Source of the DNA: Collinsella sp. AK_207A
GTDB lineage: Bacteria > Actinomycetota > Coriobacteriia > Coriobacteriales > Coriobacteriaceae
DNA: 64,000 nucleotides
NCBI RefSeq assembly: GCF_902501965.1
Contig: NZ_CABWID010000014.1
Span: 235,962-299,961, forward strand
Direction of reading: 5' to 3'
The notes below the pieces were generated by a model. The model was not told where the DNA came from. It ran no database searches and saw only the letters and a list, made by a program, of their open reading frames with translations. Position numbers and translations under genes: made by a program. Within the stretch, counting starts at the first letter, position 1; each line of letters opens with the position of its first letter. Positions 34,802 through 44,128 of the stretch are shown piece by piece.

Positions 34802-35587
34802 TCACCTACACGAATCCTCTAGGAAGTTTCCACAGAAGCTCACGCGGTGGATGGGGGTCAGCCCGTGCGCACGAATCGCTGCGATGTGCTCGGGCGAGCC
34901 ATATCCCTTGCATTCGGCCAGGTGGTAGCCGGGATACGCGGCATCGAGCGAGACCATGAGGTGGTCTCGGGTCACCTTGGCGACGATGCTCGCGGCCGCG
35001 ATGCAGGCGACCTTCGCGTCACCATGGACGACGTCGACCTCGTTGGGCACAGCACCCAGGGGGTTCCCATCCATGAGCACGCGATCGGGCTGGAGGCCCA
35101 GGTCGGAGACGGCGCCCGCCACCGCTTCACGCAGGGCGTGCGCCATCCCCACCTCGTCGATGCGCTCAGGTGGGATATGGCAGATGCCGATGCCCAGGGC
35201 AACCTCCGCGATACGCTCCGCGAGCTCCTCGCGCCGCGCGGGCGTGAGCTGTTTGGAATCGTTCACGCCCCACACGACGGGCTCAGCGGGAAGCTGGACC
35301 GCGCACACCGTGAGGGGGCCGGCGATCGAGCCGCGACCGACCTCGTCGACGCCCACGACCACGCCGGGACCGCCGAGCTCGTCCATCAGCTCGTACATGG
35401 CGCGCACGCGCTCGCGCTCCGCGGTCTCGCGGGCATGCCGCCTGAGCGCTCGCTCGCAGGATGCCTGTACCTGCTTGCGGGGGTCTCCGGCGTATTGCCG
35501 AGCCAGATCAACCACCTGCTCGAACGGAGCGCTCGCGAGCGCCTCGGCAATGGCGCGCGCCGTTGCTTTTGAGGAATCCAGGGTCAT
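34802..35587 (-). CDS. rnhB: Ribonuclease HII
   Basis: 261 residues. Removes ribonucleotides from DNA. Seen: catalytic GVDEVGRGSIAGPL (Asp and Glu, about 78-91), DSKQLTP, DGNP and ASIVAKVTRDHLM, with the HIRVSF(C)GNFL-like end. The 70-residue N-terminal extension is typical of the longer actinobacterial/Firmicutes forms. AAGG 7 nt before ATG 35587. Downstream of rplS after a strong terminator. Confidence 0.95.
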   Translation of the reverse strand: MTLDSSKATARAIAEALASAPFEQVVDLARQYAGDPRKQVQASCERALRRHARETAERERVRAMYELMDELGGPGVVVGVDEVGRGSIAGPLTVCAVQLPAEPVVWGVNDSKQLTPARREELAERIAEVALGIGICHIPPERIDEVGMAHALREAVAGAVSDLGLQPDRVLMDGNPLGAVPNEVDVVHGDAKVACIAAASIVAKVTRDHLMVSLDAAYPGYHLAECKGYGSPEHIAAIRAHGLTPIHRVSFCGNFLEDSCR

Positions 35588-35602
35588 CTCCCCACCTTCT
35601 CG

Positions 35603-35636
35603 AAAAAGAGGAGCCGCCCCAACGGGACGGCTCCTC
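35603..35636 (-). terminator. Terminator between rplS and rnhB
   Basis: Stem GAGGAGCCG/CGGCTCCTC (35608-35616, 35628-35636), followed on the minus strand by TTTTT (35603-35607). Confidence 0.9.
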
Positions 35637-35667
35637 ACATGCAGCAATACCTGACGGTACCGAGAAC

Positions 35668-36009
35668 CTAGCGCTTCTCGGGGATGCGGGCGGCCTTGCC
35701 CACCTTGTCGCGCAGGTAGTAGAGCTTAGCGCGACGAACGCGACCGTGACGCACGACCTCGAGCTTGGCGATCTTGGGGCTGTGCAGGGGGAACGTGCGC
35801 TCCACGCCGATGCCGAAGCTGAGCTTGCGGACGGTGAAGGTCTCGCGGGAGCCGGCACCGCTCATGCGGATGACGTCGCCCTGGAACACCTGGATACGCT
35901 CGCGGTCACCCTCCTTGATGCGGTAGTGCACCTTGACGTTGTCGCCAACGCGGACCTGAGGGATGTCCTCGCGGATCTGCTGACGCTCAATTGCGCGGAT
36001 GTAGTCCAT
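35668..36009 (-). CDS. rplS: 50S ribosomal protein L19
   Basis: 113 residues, normal length. Seen: [53 protein letters not shown] and [10 protein letters not shown]. Located at the subunit interface. GAGGAAG before ATG. Monocistronic or with rnhB, between a perfect TATAAT promoter and a strong terminator. Confidence 0.98.
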   Translation of the reverse strand: MDYIRAIERQQIREDIPQVRVGDNVKVHYRIKEGDRERIQVFQGDVIRMSGAGSRETFTVRKLSFGIGVERTFPLHSPKIAKLEVVRHGRVRRAKLYYLRDKVGKAARIPEKR

Positions 36010-36077
36010 GTTTCTTCCTCACTTCTGCCAGAGGTGCCGCGCGCGTACGCCGACACATGGGTTTTACAAACAAAACG

Positions 36078-36105
36078 ATTATACGCAGGAGCTACCTACG
36101 TGCAA
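36078..36105 (-). promoter_or_regulatory. Promoter of rplS
   Basis: -35 TTGCAC (36100-36105), 16-nt spacer, -10 TATAAT (36078-36083). Confidence 0.8.
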
Positions 36106-36110
36106 GCACC

Positions 36111-36160
36111 AAATCCGAGACGCTTCCCCATCAAGAGATATCCATCAGGAGGAGCGTCTC
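36111..36160 (-). terminator. Weak terminator-like hairpin after pnp
   Basis: GAGACGCT/AGCGTCTC (36117-36124, 36153-36160) with a 28-nt loop and a poor tail (GGATTTGG). Confidence 0.4.
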
Positions 36161-36171
36161 AGGTGAGATGC

Positions 36172-38430
36172 CTACTCGCCGTCGTGGTGACGGCGCGGGC
36201 GACGGCGCTCGCCGCCGTTGTCACCGGGACGACGCTCGGGACGGTCCTCGCGATCACGGCGCGGACGCGGGCGATCGCCGCGCTCACGACGCTCATGGCC
36301 GCCGTTGCCGCCCTCGCCGCGGCCGGAACCCGCCGGCGCCTCGGGCTTATCCAAGCGGTCGAGGCTGATCTTGCCGCGGTCGTCGACCTCGATGACCTTG
36401 ACCTTGACCTCGTCGCCGATGTTCAGCACGTCCTCGACCTTCTCCACGCGGCCCTTGGCGACACGGGAGATGTGCAGGAGGCCGTCCTTGCCGGGCAGCA
36501 GGTTCACGAAGGCACCGAAGGGCTGGATGGAGACCACGCGGCCGGTGTACTCCTCTCCCTCCTCGGGAACCTTCACGATGAGCTGGATGCGCTCGATGGC
36601 CTGGTCGACGGCATCGCCGACGCCGCCGACGAAGATCGTGCCGTCCTCCTGGATGTCGATGGAGGCGCCGGTCTCGTCCTGGATGCCGCGGATGGTCTCG
36701 CCGCCCTTGCCGATGACCTCACGAATCTTGTCCTGTGGCACGCTCGTGGTCACGATGCGCGGAGCGGTGGGCTGCATGGCCTCGCGCGGCGCGGCGATCT
36801 GCTCGAGCATCTTGCCGAGAATGAAAGCGCGGCCCTCCTTGGCCTGCTCGAGGGCGGCCTTCAGGATATCGAACGTGAGGCCGGTAGCCTTGTTGTCCAT
36901 CTGCAGGGCGGTGATGCCCTTGGAGGTGCCCGTCACCTTGAAGTCCATGTCGCCGAGGAAGTCCTCGAGACCCTGGATGTCGGAGAGGACGACGGTCTTG
37001 CCCTCCTCCTGAATGAGGCCCATGGCGATGCCGGAGACGGGAGCCTTGAGGGGCACGCCGCCGTCCATGAGCGCCAGGCAGCTACCGCAGGTGGAGGCCA
37101 TGGAGCTGGAGCCGTTGGACTCCATCACGTCGGAGACCACGCGGATGGCGTAGGGGAACTCGGTCTCGTCGGGGATAACGGGCAGCAGCGCGCGCTCGGC
37201 GAGGTTGCCGTGGCCGATCTCGCGGCGCTTGGGCGCGCCCACGCGGCCGGTCTCGCCCGTGCAGTAGGGAGGGAAGTTGTACTGGTGCATGTAGCGCTTG
37301 GACGTCTCGGGGAAGATGGTGTCCAGGCGCTGGCCCTCGTTCAGCATGCCGAGCGAGAGCACGGAGAGCACCTGCGTCTGACCGCGCTGGAAGAGGCCGG
37401 AGCCATGCACGAGCGGCAGGTAGCCGGGCTTCACCATGATCGGGCGGATCTCGTTCGCGGCTCGGCCGTCAACGCGCTCGCCCGTCTCCACGACCATGCG
37501 ACGCATGGCCTGCTTCTCGAGCTTCTTGAGCTGCACGGGGATGTCGCGCTCCCACTCGAGCTGCTCGTCCTCGGTGAACTCGGCCTTGATGCGGTCCTTG
37601 AGCTCGGCGACCTTGTCCTGGCGCGAGAGCTTGTCGGCGTCGCGGAGCGCTGCGGACATCTCGTCGTAGTGGGCGAAGACGCGCTCGTGGACCTCCTCGG
37701 AGGGCACATCGAGCGGGTACTCGCGGCGCACGATCGGGCCGTTGACCTGCTCCCACTCGGCAACGAAGTCGAGCTGGGCCTGGCAGAAGGCGCCGATGGC
37801 CTGCTGGCCGAACTGCATGGCGGCGAGCATGTCCTCCTCGGTCACCTCGTTGGCGCCGGCCTCCACCATGGAGATGAAGTCACCGGTACCGGCCAACTCG
37901 AGGTCGAGGTCGGAGGCCTCGCGCTCCTCGTAGGTGGGGTTCACGATGAACTCGCCGGTCTCGGTGTCGCGTGCGATGCGCACGCAGGCGAGCGGGCCCT
38001 CGAACGGCACGCCGCCGAGCGTCATGGCGAGGGAGGCGCCCATGGTGCAGATGACGTCGATCGGGTTCTCAGGGTCGCACACGAGCGTGGTGGCGACGAT
38101 CTGGACCTCGTTGCGGAAGCCATCGGGGAAGCTCGGGCGGATGGGGCGGTCGATCATACGGGCCATGAGGGTGGCCTTGTCGGAGGGACGGCCCTCGCGC
38201 TTGAGGTAACCGCCGGGGATGCGCCCCACGGCGTACATCTTCTCGGCCACATCCACCGTGAGCGGGAAGAAGTCGTAGTTCTTGCGCTCCTTGGAGACCA
38301 CGACGGTCGTGAGGGCGGTGGTGTCGCCCTGCTTCACGATCACGGCGCCGGTGGCCTGCTTGGCGAGTTCGCCGGACTCGAGGGTGTAGGTCTTGCCGAA
38401 GAGTTCGAAGGTCTTGCTTACTTTGGTCAT
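36172..38430 (-). CDS. pnp: Polyribonucleotide nucleotidyltransferase
   Basis: 752 residues. 3'-5' phosphorolytic exoribonuclease. Seen: two RNase PH domains, the second with the catalytic GDMDFKVTGT (about 478-487), a KH domain (IREVIGKGGETIRGIQDETG) and an S1 domain (GRVVSIQPFGAFVNLLPGKDG). The last 60 residues form a highly charged Arg/Gly/Asp tail that resembles degradosome-type or RNA-binding tails. AGAGG before ATG 38430; ATG 38442 is less likely. rpsO-pnp order is conserved. Confidence 0.96.
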   Translation of the reverse strand: MTKVSKTFELFGKTYTLESGELAKQATGAVIVKQGDTTALTTVVVSKERKNYDFFPLTVDVAEKMYAVGRIPGGYLKREGRPSDKATLMARMIDRPIRPSFPDGFRNEVQIVATTLVCDPENPIDVICTMGASLAMTLGGVPFEGPLACVRIARDTETGEFIVNPTYEEREASDLDLELAGTGDFISMVEAGANEVTEEDMLAAMQFGQQAIGAFCQAQLDFVAEWEQVNGPIVRREYPLDVPSEEVHERVFAHYDEMSAALRDADKLSRQDKVAELKDRIKAEFTEDEQLEWERDIPVQLKKLEKQAMRRMVVETGERVDGRAANEIRPIMVKPGYLPLVHGSGLFQRGQTQVLSVLSLGMLNEGQRLDTIFPETSKRYMHQYNFPPYCTGETGRVGAPKRREIGHGNLAERALLPVIPDETEFPYAIRVVSDVMESNGSSSMASTCGSCLALMDGGVPLKAPVSGIAMGLIQEEGKTVVLSDIQGLEDFLGDMDFKVTGTSKGITALQMDNKATGLTFDILKAALEQAKEGRAFILGKMLEQIAAPREAMQPTAPRIVTTSVPQDKIREVIGKGGETIRGIQDETGASIDIQEDGTIFVGGVGDAVDQAIERIQLIVKVPEEGEEYTGRVVSIQPFGAFVNLLPGKDGLLHISRVAKGRVEKVEDVLNIGDEVKVKVIEVDDRGKISLDRLDKPEAPAGSGRGEGGNGGHERRERGDRPRPRRDREDRPERRPGDNGGERRRPRRHHDGE

Positions 38431-38537
38431 TGTTCCTCTCATCTCCCCGCACCGCATTGCACGGGGGCTGCTTCGTGTCCGGAGCCGGTGGACGCGTCCG
38501 GACGATGTGAGTTCGGGCGGCGCCCGGACCCTACATG

Positions 38538-38565
38538 AAAAGGGGCGCGGTTGTTTCCGCGCCCC
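38538..38565 (-). terminator. Terminator between rpsO and pnp
   Basis: Stem GGGGCGCGG/CCGCGCCCC (38542-38550, 38557-38565) with AAACAA loop, then TTTT on the minus strand. A further GTCCGGA/TCCGGAC hairpin (38477-38503) lies in the pnp leader. Confidence 0.85.
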
Positions 38566-38577
38566 GCATGTACGACG

Positions 38578-38856
38578 TTACTGGATGTTGTCGCGGATGC
38601 CGAGCTCCTTGATGAGCTCACGGTACTCGTTGATGTCGTTCTTCTTGATGTAGGAGAGGAGACGACGACGCTTACCGACGAGCATGAGCAGGCCGCGGCG
38701 GGTGTGGAAGTCCTTCTGGTGGGACTTCATGTGCTCGGTGAGCTCCTTGATGCGGTCGGTGAGGATGGCCACCTGCACGCGGGAGTTGCCCGTATCCTGG
38801 GCGTTCTTGCCGAACTTAGCGGTGAGCTCCGCCTTGCGCTCCTTGGAAATCGTCAT
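38578..38856 (-). CDS. rpsO: 30S ribosomal protein S15
   Basis: 92 residues (usual 89). Seen: [50 protein letters not shown]. Binds 16S rRNA helices 20-22. AGGTG before ATG 38856. Its leader is structured (see separate entry), as expected for an autoregulated r-protein gene. Confidence 0.98.
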   Translation of the reverse strand: MTISKERKAELTAKFGKNAQDTGNSRVQVAILTDRIKELTEHMKSHQKDFHTRRGLLMLVGKRRRLLSYIKKNDINEYRELIKELGIRDNIQ

Positions 38857-38874
38857 GATTTCACCTTTCTCTCT

Positions 38875-38929
38875 GGGGCTGAGCGGCCCCGATTCACCCA
38901 ATACTGGGTAGGCCGTCGGTGATTCGGCC
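38875..38929 (-). ncRNA. Structured rpsO leader (candidate S15 binding element)
   Basis: Three stems in the 93-nt leader: GGCCG/CGGCC (38911-38915, 38925-38929), CCCA/TGGG (38897-38908) and GGGGC/GCCCC (38875-38879, 38886-38890). S15 autoregulates through dissimilar leaders in other phyla. Confidence 0.5.
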
Positions 38930-38955
38930 AACCAAGTAGGGGCAGTACCTGCGGT

Positions 38956-38964
38956 ATGGTAGCA
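38956..38964 (-). promoter_or_regulatory. Extended -10 promoter of rpsO
   Basis: TGCTACCAT (TACCAT at 38956-38961, TGC at 38962-38964), no good -35. Confidence 0.55.
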
Positions 38965-39025
38965 CGACGCCCCCGTTCTCGCAGGATATCCACACCCTCG
39001 GGAACGGAATGGGCGCCGCTCCGGT

Positions 39026-39784
39026 TTAGACGCCGAGCAGGAACTCGAACGCGCGCAGACGGGCGTCGAGGTGCGTCGCGGCCCAACTATGGGCGAGCGA
39101 GAGCAGAAAGGTCGCCGTCATCGGGGAGATCTCCATGCCCGCGAGCTCATCGAAGCGATAGGCCATGAGGGCGCGCAGCCACGATATCGTGGCTGCATCA
39201 ACTTCCTCCGCCCCGGCGACGGTATGGGCGCACGAGCCGCAGAGCAGGCCACCGGCCTGCGCGGAGAAATAGGTGACCGCCTCATCGCCGCAGGCGACGC
39301 AGGAGGAGAGGTCGGGCCGGTACCCGATGTGCGCGAGCAGCTTGAACACGAAGGCGGCGACCACCAGGTCGAGGCCGCCCTGGGTAGCCGCATCCCCCAA
39401 ACCGCCGAGCACCTCGATGGCGCGCCGGGTGATCTGGAACACGAACGGGTCCTCGGCATCCTCGAAGGAACAGAGCCGGGCGACCTCGAGCACGACGGAA
39501 GCAGCCGAGAGCACTTCGTAGGCGGGCATGGCGCCGAGCGGCGCCCCGACGAGCTCCGCCTGGGAGACCACGTCCAGGTTCCGCCCGCGCGCGAGCAACA
39601 GGTCCGTCATGCAGCCAACCTCGCAGCGCGCGGCCGTGGCGGAGCCCGGCTTCCGCGCCCCCTTGGCAACGGCGCGGATCTGCCGGCCGTCCTCGGCGAG
39701 CAGGGCGAGAATCAGGTCCGTCTCCTTGAGCTTGGTCTTATCGAGCACCAGCGCCTGGATCCGGTACGTGCGCGCGCCGGCCAT
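39026..39784 (-). CDS. recO: DNA repair protein RecO
   Basis: 252 residues. Recombination mediator with RecF/RecR. Seen: N-terminal OB fold ([19 protein letters not shown], about 11-29, with GARKPGS), central helical domain, and a zinc finger CVACG...CGSCA near 167-193. Downstream of era, the common era-recO order. Confidence 0.94.
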   Translation of the reverse strand: MAGARTYRIQALVLDKTKLKETDLILALLAEDGRQIRAVAKGARKPGSATAARCEVGCMTDLLLARGRNLDVVSQAELVGAPLGAMPAYEVLSAASVVLEVARLCSFEDAEDPFVFQITRRAIEVLGGLGDAATQGGLDLVVAAFVFKLLAHIGYRPDLSSCVACGDEAVTYFSAQAGGLLCGSCAHTVAGAEEVDAATISWLRALMAYRFDELAGMEISPMTATFLLSLAHSWAATHLDARLRAFEFLLGV

Positions 39785-39837
39785 CTAGCGGCCCTTTGCG
39801 GTGGAGGCGCTCGGATGATGCGCCAGCAGTCCCACCA

Positions 39838-40875
39838 CTACTCGTCCTCGGCGGCGTATCCGAACGCGCGGATCTCGCGCTCGCTCTCGCGCCAATTCGG
39901 CTTCACCTTCACGCCGAGCTCCAGGTACACCTGGCACCCGAAGATGCGCTCAAGGTCCGCCCGGGCATCGGTGCCGATGCGCTTCACCATCTCGCCACGT
40001 CTTCCGATGAGGATGCCCTTCTGGCCCTCGCGCTCCACATAGATGGTGGCACGCACGCGAAGCAGCCCCTTGCGCGGGCGCTCGATGGAATCGCACATCA
40101 CGCCGACGGCGTGGGGCACCTCCTCCTTCGTGCGCAGCAGGACCTTCTCGCGCACGAACTCGGCCACGGTCATCTCGTCGGACTCGTCGGTGGCCATGCC
40201 CGTCGGGAACCAGCGCGGGCCCTCGGGAAGCAGAGCCGCCACCACGTCCACGAACCCGTCGACGTTGAAGCCCTCGGTCGCCGAGGTGACGATCTCGTCA
40301 TCGAAGTCGACGAGCGCGTGGGCGGCCTCGAGCTGCGCGGTGAGCACCTCGGGGTTTGCGCGGTCCGCCTTCGTGAGCACGAGCACCTTCTTGGCCCGGC
40401 TCTTGGCCACGTGCTCGGCAACCCAGGCATCGCCCCGGCCGAAGGGCGCGCTCGCATCTACCAGGAAGGCCACAACGTCGACGTCGGCGATCTCGGCCAG
40501 GGCGGTCTTGTTGAGCTGGGCACCGAGTCCGTCCTTCGGCTTGTGAAGCCCCGGCGTGTCTACGATCACAAGCTGGCAGTCATCGCGGTTCACCACGGCG
40601 CGCAGGCGGCGGCGCGTGGTCTGGGCCACAGGCGAGGTGATGGCCACCTTGCTGCCCATGCAGGCGTTCAGCAAGGTCGACTTGCCGGCGTTGGGCCGGC
40701 CCACGAGCGCCACGAAACCACTCCGGAAGCCCTCGGGAACGTCGCCGATCGGCATCGCGCCGACCTCCGCGGCGACCCCGGCAACGGTCCCGGGCACCCC
40801 GCCGACGTCGAGCAGGGCGTCCAGCTCGTCATCGCTCATGCCCTCGAAGGGGTCGAACTCCTCGATCTCATCCAT
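39838..40875 (-). CDS. era: GTPase Era with acidic N-terminal extension
   Basis: 345 residues, against about 300 in the family. Binds GTP and the 3' end of 16S rRNA. Seen: G1 GRPNAGKST (about 60-68), TTRRRLRAVV (switch), DTPGLHKPK, LTKADR, and a C-terminal KH domain with EREGQKGILIGRRGEMVKRIG. The first 45 residues are acidic (EIEEFDPFEG, DDELDALL) and not part of the usual fold. ATG 40875 has AAAGG 8 nt upstream, so the extension is translated if this start is used. Confidence 0.95.
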   Translation of the reverse strand: MDEIEEFDPFEGMSDDELDALLDVGGVPGTVAGVAAEVGAMPIGDVPEGFRSGFVALVGRPNAGKSTLLNACMGSKVAITSPVAQTTRRRLRAVVNRDDCQLVIVDTPGLHKPKDGLGAQLNKTALAEIADVDVVAFLVDASAPFGRGDAWVAEHVAKSRAKKVLVLTKADRANPEVLTAQLEAAHALVDFDDEIVTSATEGFNVDGFVDVVAALLPEGPRWFPTGMATDESDEMTVAEFVREKVLLRTKEEVPHAVGVMCDSIERPRKGLLRVRATIYVEREGQKGILIGRRGEMVKRIGTDARADLERIFGCQVYLELGVKVKPNWRESEREIRAFGYAAEDE

Positions 40876-40938
40876 GTTGAACACCTTTCCTAATGACGCG
40901 AGACACTCGTCCACGCCCAGAATATGAATCGAGCCCGC

Positions 40939-41316
40939 CTACAGCAGGCCAAGCGCGTGCGCGTAGACCAAAAGTCCCACCACCGCAGACATGAACGAGA
41001 GCACGTACACGCTCGCCGCGGCGATGTCCTTGGCGCGCTTGGCGAGCGGGTGGAGCTCGTCGGTAGCGAGGTCGACCACGGCCTCGATGGCCGTGTTCGC
41101 CAGCTCGGCATGGATCACCAAGCCGCAGCAGATGAGGATGATGCACCACTCGGTCACGTCGAGTTGCAGGAGGAAGCCAACGATCAGCGCGGCCGCGCCC
41201 ATGGCGAGCATCACCTTGATGTTGCGCTCCGTGCGCACCGCGGTGACGAACCCCTCCCAGGCGTAGCCGAAGGAACGGATGAAGGTGGGATGCTCCTTGT
41301 TGGAACCGGGGATCAT
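40939..41316 (-). CDS. dgkA: Diacylglycerol/undecaprenol kinase
   Basis: 125 residues with three membrane helices. In Gram-positives it phosphorylates undecaprenol. Seen: SFGYAWEGF, RTERNIKVM, the conserved AELANTAIEAVVDLATDE with catalytic Glu, and AKDIAAASV. AGGAGG before ATG 41316. Sits between ybeY and era, the standard place. Confidence 0.94.
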   Translation of the reverse strand: MIPGSNKEHPTFIRSFGYAWEGFVTAVRTERNIKVMLAMGAAALIVGFLLQLDVTEWCIILICCGLVIHAELANTAIEAVVDLATDELHPLAKRAKDIAAASVYVLSFMSAVVGLLVYAHALGLL

Positions 41317-41340
41317 CGCGTGAACCTCCTAAATATCGCG

Positions 41341-41868
41341 TCAGTCATCGAGATGGCGGGTCGTGGGACCGATGCGCACGGCGTCCGGGTCGTCTCCACG
41401 GCTCTCAGCGAGCGCGCGCAGGACCTCGAGCTCGCGGGCCTCCATGGCGAGCGCGCTCTCCTCGTCCACGTGGTCATAGCCGAGCAGGTGGAGCAGGCCG
41501 TGCACGAGCATGAGCCTGAACTCCTCAACGAACGTGTTCCCGAAGGTCGGGGCCTGGGCCTCGATGACCTCGGGGCAGAGCATCACATCGCCGAGCTCGA
41601 CCGTCTCGTCAGCGGGCACCTCGCCTTCGAACGGCGAATCGCATTCGAAGGAGAGCACATCCGTGGGCACGTCGATGCCGCGCCACGCGGCGTTGAGCCC
41701 CTGCATCTCATCAGGGCCGATGATGGAGACGGAGACCGCGCAGGGGCGCTCGACGCCCTCGGCAGTCAGAACGGTCTGGAGCGCGAGCGTCATCTCGTCA
41801 TGGGAAACGGGCGACCCCAGCCCGTCGTCGACGGAGAGCAGGACGGTAACCTGCGGCGTGTCGCTCAT
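41341..41868 (-). CDS. ybeY: rRNA maturation factor YbeY
   Basis: 175 residues. Metal-dependent endoribonuclease for 16S 3' maturation. Seen: zinc motif HGLLHLLGYDH (about 125-135), TDVLSF, and LGDVMLCPEV. ATG 41868 overlaps the phoH stop by 4 bp (ATGA). Confidence 0.95.
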   Translation of the reverse strand: MSDTPQVTVLLSVDDGLGSPVSHDEMTLALQTVLTAEGVERPCAVSVSIIGPDEMQGLNAAWRGIDVPTDVLSFECDSPFEGEVPADETVELGDVMLCPEVIEAQAPTFGNTFVEEFRLMLVHGLLHLLGYDHVDEESALAMEARELEVLRALAESRGDDPDAVRIGPTTRHLDD

Positions 41869-42854
41869 GAACGGCCTCCTTGCTGAGTATCCCAGGCGTC
41901 GTAGGCCTCGACGATGCGTCCCACGAGCTTATGACGGACCACGTCGCCGCGGCCCAGGTGCACGAAGGCGATGTCATCGACGTCGCCAAGGATGCACTCG
42001 ATGTCGGCGAGCCCGCCGCGGCGCCGGGGGAGGTCCACCTGCGTGGCGTCACCGGTGATGACGAACGTGCTGTTGAAGCCCAGGCGCGTGAGGAACATCT
42101 TCATCTGCTCGGGCGTGGTGTTCTGCGCCTCGTCCAGGATGACGAAGGCGTCATTCAGGGTGCGCCCGCGCATGTACGCGAGCGGCGCGATCTCGATGAC
42201 CCCGCGCTCGACCAGCTCGTTGGCGCGCTCGGCGTCGGTGAGGTCGTAGAGGGCATCGAGCAGCGGGCGCACGTAGGGATCCACCTTCTCCTCGAGCGTA
42301 CCGGGGAGAAATCCCAGGCTCTCCCCTGCTTCGACCACGGGCCGCGTGAGCACCAGGCGACCGACCTCGTGGCGTTTGAGCGCCGCGACCGCCATGGCCA
42401 TGGCAAGGTACGTCTTGCCCGTGCCCGCGGGCCCCAGGCAAAACGTCATCGTGTTGCTCCGGATGGCGTCGATATAGCGCTTCTGGCCGAGGGTCTTGGG
42501 CCGAATCGCGCGACCGCGGTACGTGAGCAGGATGTCGTTGGCAAAGCCAGCGCCAGCGGCGCCCTCGGATGCCAGCGCGTCGGCGATGCGCAGCGCGTCG
42601 TCCTCGCTCGGCGTCCTGCCCTCGGCAGCCATCTTCATGAGCTGGGTAAAGAGACGGGTGAGGAGTTCCACCTCGTCGGGCGTGCCGGACAGGGTGATGT
42701 CCCCGCCGCGCACGACCACGTTCCCCGGCACCCCGCGCTCGATGGCGCGGAGCACCGCATCCCCCGCGCCCGTCACGCGTGCGGGATCGACGTCTCCCGG
42801 AATGGACAGCCGAACCTGTGCGGTATCCAAAGGGCCTCCCTTACCGTCGCTCAT
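41865..42854 (-). CDS. phoH: PhoH-like ATPase
   Basis: 329 residues. Seen: Walker A GPAGTGKTYLAMAMAV (about 144-159), TRPVVEAGESLGFLPGTLEEKVDPY, Walker B FVILDEAQNTTPEQMKMFLTR and ITGDATQVDLPR. Function in RNA metabolism suspected because it is nearly always next to ybeY, as here. The ATG overlaps the mtaB stop by 4 bp. Confidence 0.95.
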   Translation of the reverse strand: MSDGKGGPLDTAQVRLSIPGDVDPARVTGAGDAVLRAIERGVPGNVVVRGGDITLSGTPDEVELLTRLFTQLMKMAAEGRTPSEDDALRIADALASEGAAGAGFANDILLTYRGRAIRPKTLGQKRYIDAIRSNTMTFCLGPAGTGKTYLAMAMAVAALKRHEVGRLVLTRPVVEAGESLGFLPGTLEEKVDPYVRPLLDALYDLTDAERANELVERGVIEIAPLAYMRGRTLNDAFVILDEAQNTTPEQMKMFLTRLGFNSTFVITGDATQVDLPRRRGGLADIECILGDVDDIAFVHLGRGDVVRHKLVGRIVEAYDAWDTQQGGRS

Positions 42855-44125
42855 CCCTCGACCAACCGGCACCGAACAAGGCCGGAATCTTCCACGCCCA
42901 TGATACCAACCTTGGAGACCGAGCCCGGCGTGAGGTGCTCCGCGCCTTCGATAACGGCGCGATGGAAGGAACCGAGCGTGCCGCGGCCCGGATACTCGAT
43001 CACGCAGCGCTCCCGGGAGCCGACGCGGCGGCGGGCGTCGTCGCGCGCAAGCCTGGTTGCAAGATCCCGCATCCGCACCGACCGCTCCGCCATCATCTCG
43101 GGCGGGACCTGCCCCGGCATGGTCGCCGCGGGGGTTCCCGGACGCTTGCTGTAGCGGAACACGTGCATCCGCGAGAGCCCCATGGCCTCGCAGAGCGCCA
43201 GCGACTCCCCGAACTCCTCATCCGTCTCACCGGGAAACCCGACGATCACGTCGGCGGAGAGCGCGATGGCCGGCAGCGCGGCACGGATGCCCTCGGCGAG
43301 CGCCAAAAGGTCATCGGCGCCATAGGGACGGTTCATGCGGCGAAGGGTGGCGGAGCAGCCCGATTGGATTGGCAGGTGCAGAAACGGGGCGACGCGCTCG
43401 CCGCCCTCGGCCATGGCAAGGATCAGGTCCTCATCCACGTCCATCGGCTCGATCGAGGAGAGCCGCAGCTGCGGGACCGCGGTGCGCCCGAGGATCTCGC
43501 GTACGAGACCCGCCGCTTCGCAGGTGCCGCCCCAGCCGTCATCCCCCCGGTACGCGCCGAGGTTCACGCCGGTGAGCACCACCTCGCCCGCACCGGCCGC
43601 GACGGCACCGCGCACCTGGCAGAGCACGTCTTCCACGGAAAGGGAGGTCTCGGGCCCGCGCGCCTTCCACACGATGCAGTAGCTGCAGCGATGGTTGCAG
43701 CCATCCTGAATCTTGACGCCCAGGCGCACGCGCCCATCGGAAACGCGGGTGCCCGCGGACGCATGACTCACGGGCACGGCGCCAAGCGTCCTGCATGCGG
43801 CGTCGACGATGCGCGCCTTTGCGGGTTCCACCACGACGCGCGGTGAGATTCCCTCGAGTTCCTCGGGGTTCAGGTTGACCGCGCAACCGGTCGCGACGAC
43901 CCAGGGCTCAAGCGGGAGGGCGAGCGCATGGCGCACTGCCTTGCGCGTCTTGGCCTCGGCCTCGCCGGTGACTGCGCAGGTATTGATGACGACGAGCTCG
44001 GCATCCTCTTCCGCAGCCATAGCGAAGCCGGCGGCCGCGAGATCCGAGGAGATTCGATCGCTTTCCACGCGGTTCACGCGGCAGCCCAGGTTGACCACCG
44101 CAACGCGGCGTTCCGTCACGCGCAC
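42851..44125 (-). CDS. mtaB: tRNA t6A37 methylthiotransferase MtaB
   Basis: 424 residues. Radical SAM enzyme adding 2-methylthio to t6A37. Seen: N-terminal MTTase domain with NLGCRVNRVESD (12-23), NTCAVTGEAE (about 49-58) and ATGCAVN; radical-SAM cluster CNHRCSYC (about 142-149); C-terminal TRAM-like segment. GTG start at 44125, 3 bp after the dnaJ stop. Of MTTase subfamilies, the short VNxG...N motif and context with phoH/ybeY favour MtaB over MiaB. Confidence 0.93.
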   Translation of the reverse strand: MRVTERRVAVVNLGCRVNRVESDRISSDLAAAGFAMAAEEDAELVVINTCAVTGEAEAKTRKAVRHALALPLEPWVVATGCAVNLNPEELEGISPRVVVEPAKARIVDAACRTLGAVPVSHASAGTRVSDGRVRLGVKIQDGCNHRCSYCIVWKARGPETSLSVEDVLCQVRGAVAAGAGEVVLTGVNLGAYRGDDGWGGTCEAAGLVREILGRTAVPQLRLSSIEPMDVDEDLILAMAEGGERVAPFLHLPIQSGCSATLRRMNRPYGADDLLALAEGIRAALPAIALSADVIVGFPGETDEEFGESLALCEAMGLSRMHVFRYSKRPGTPAATMPGQVPPEMMAERSVRMRDLATRLARDDARRRVGSRERCVIEYPGRGTLGSFHRAVIEGAEHLTPGSVSKVGIMGVEDSGLVRCRLVEG

Positions 44126-44128
44126 CGC

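Noticed and set aside
35461..38538. Very long plus-strand open frame antisense to pnp and rplS
   Set aside because: GC-rich third positions on the minus strand leave few stops on the other strand. Its translation is low-complexity His/Glu/Leu/Val/Gly-rich with no domain, and the minus strand holds clear conserved genes.
42899..42907. TGGTATCAT extended -10 inside mtaB
   Set aside because: Lies in coding sequence of a tightly overlapping operon; probably chance.
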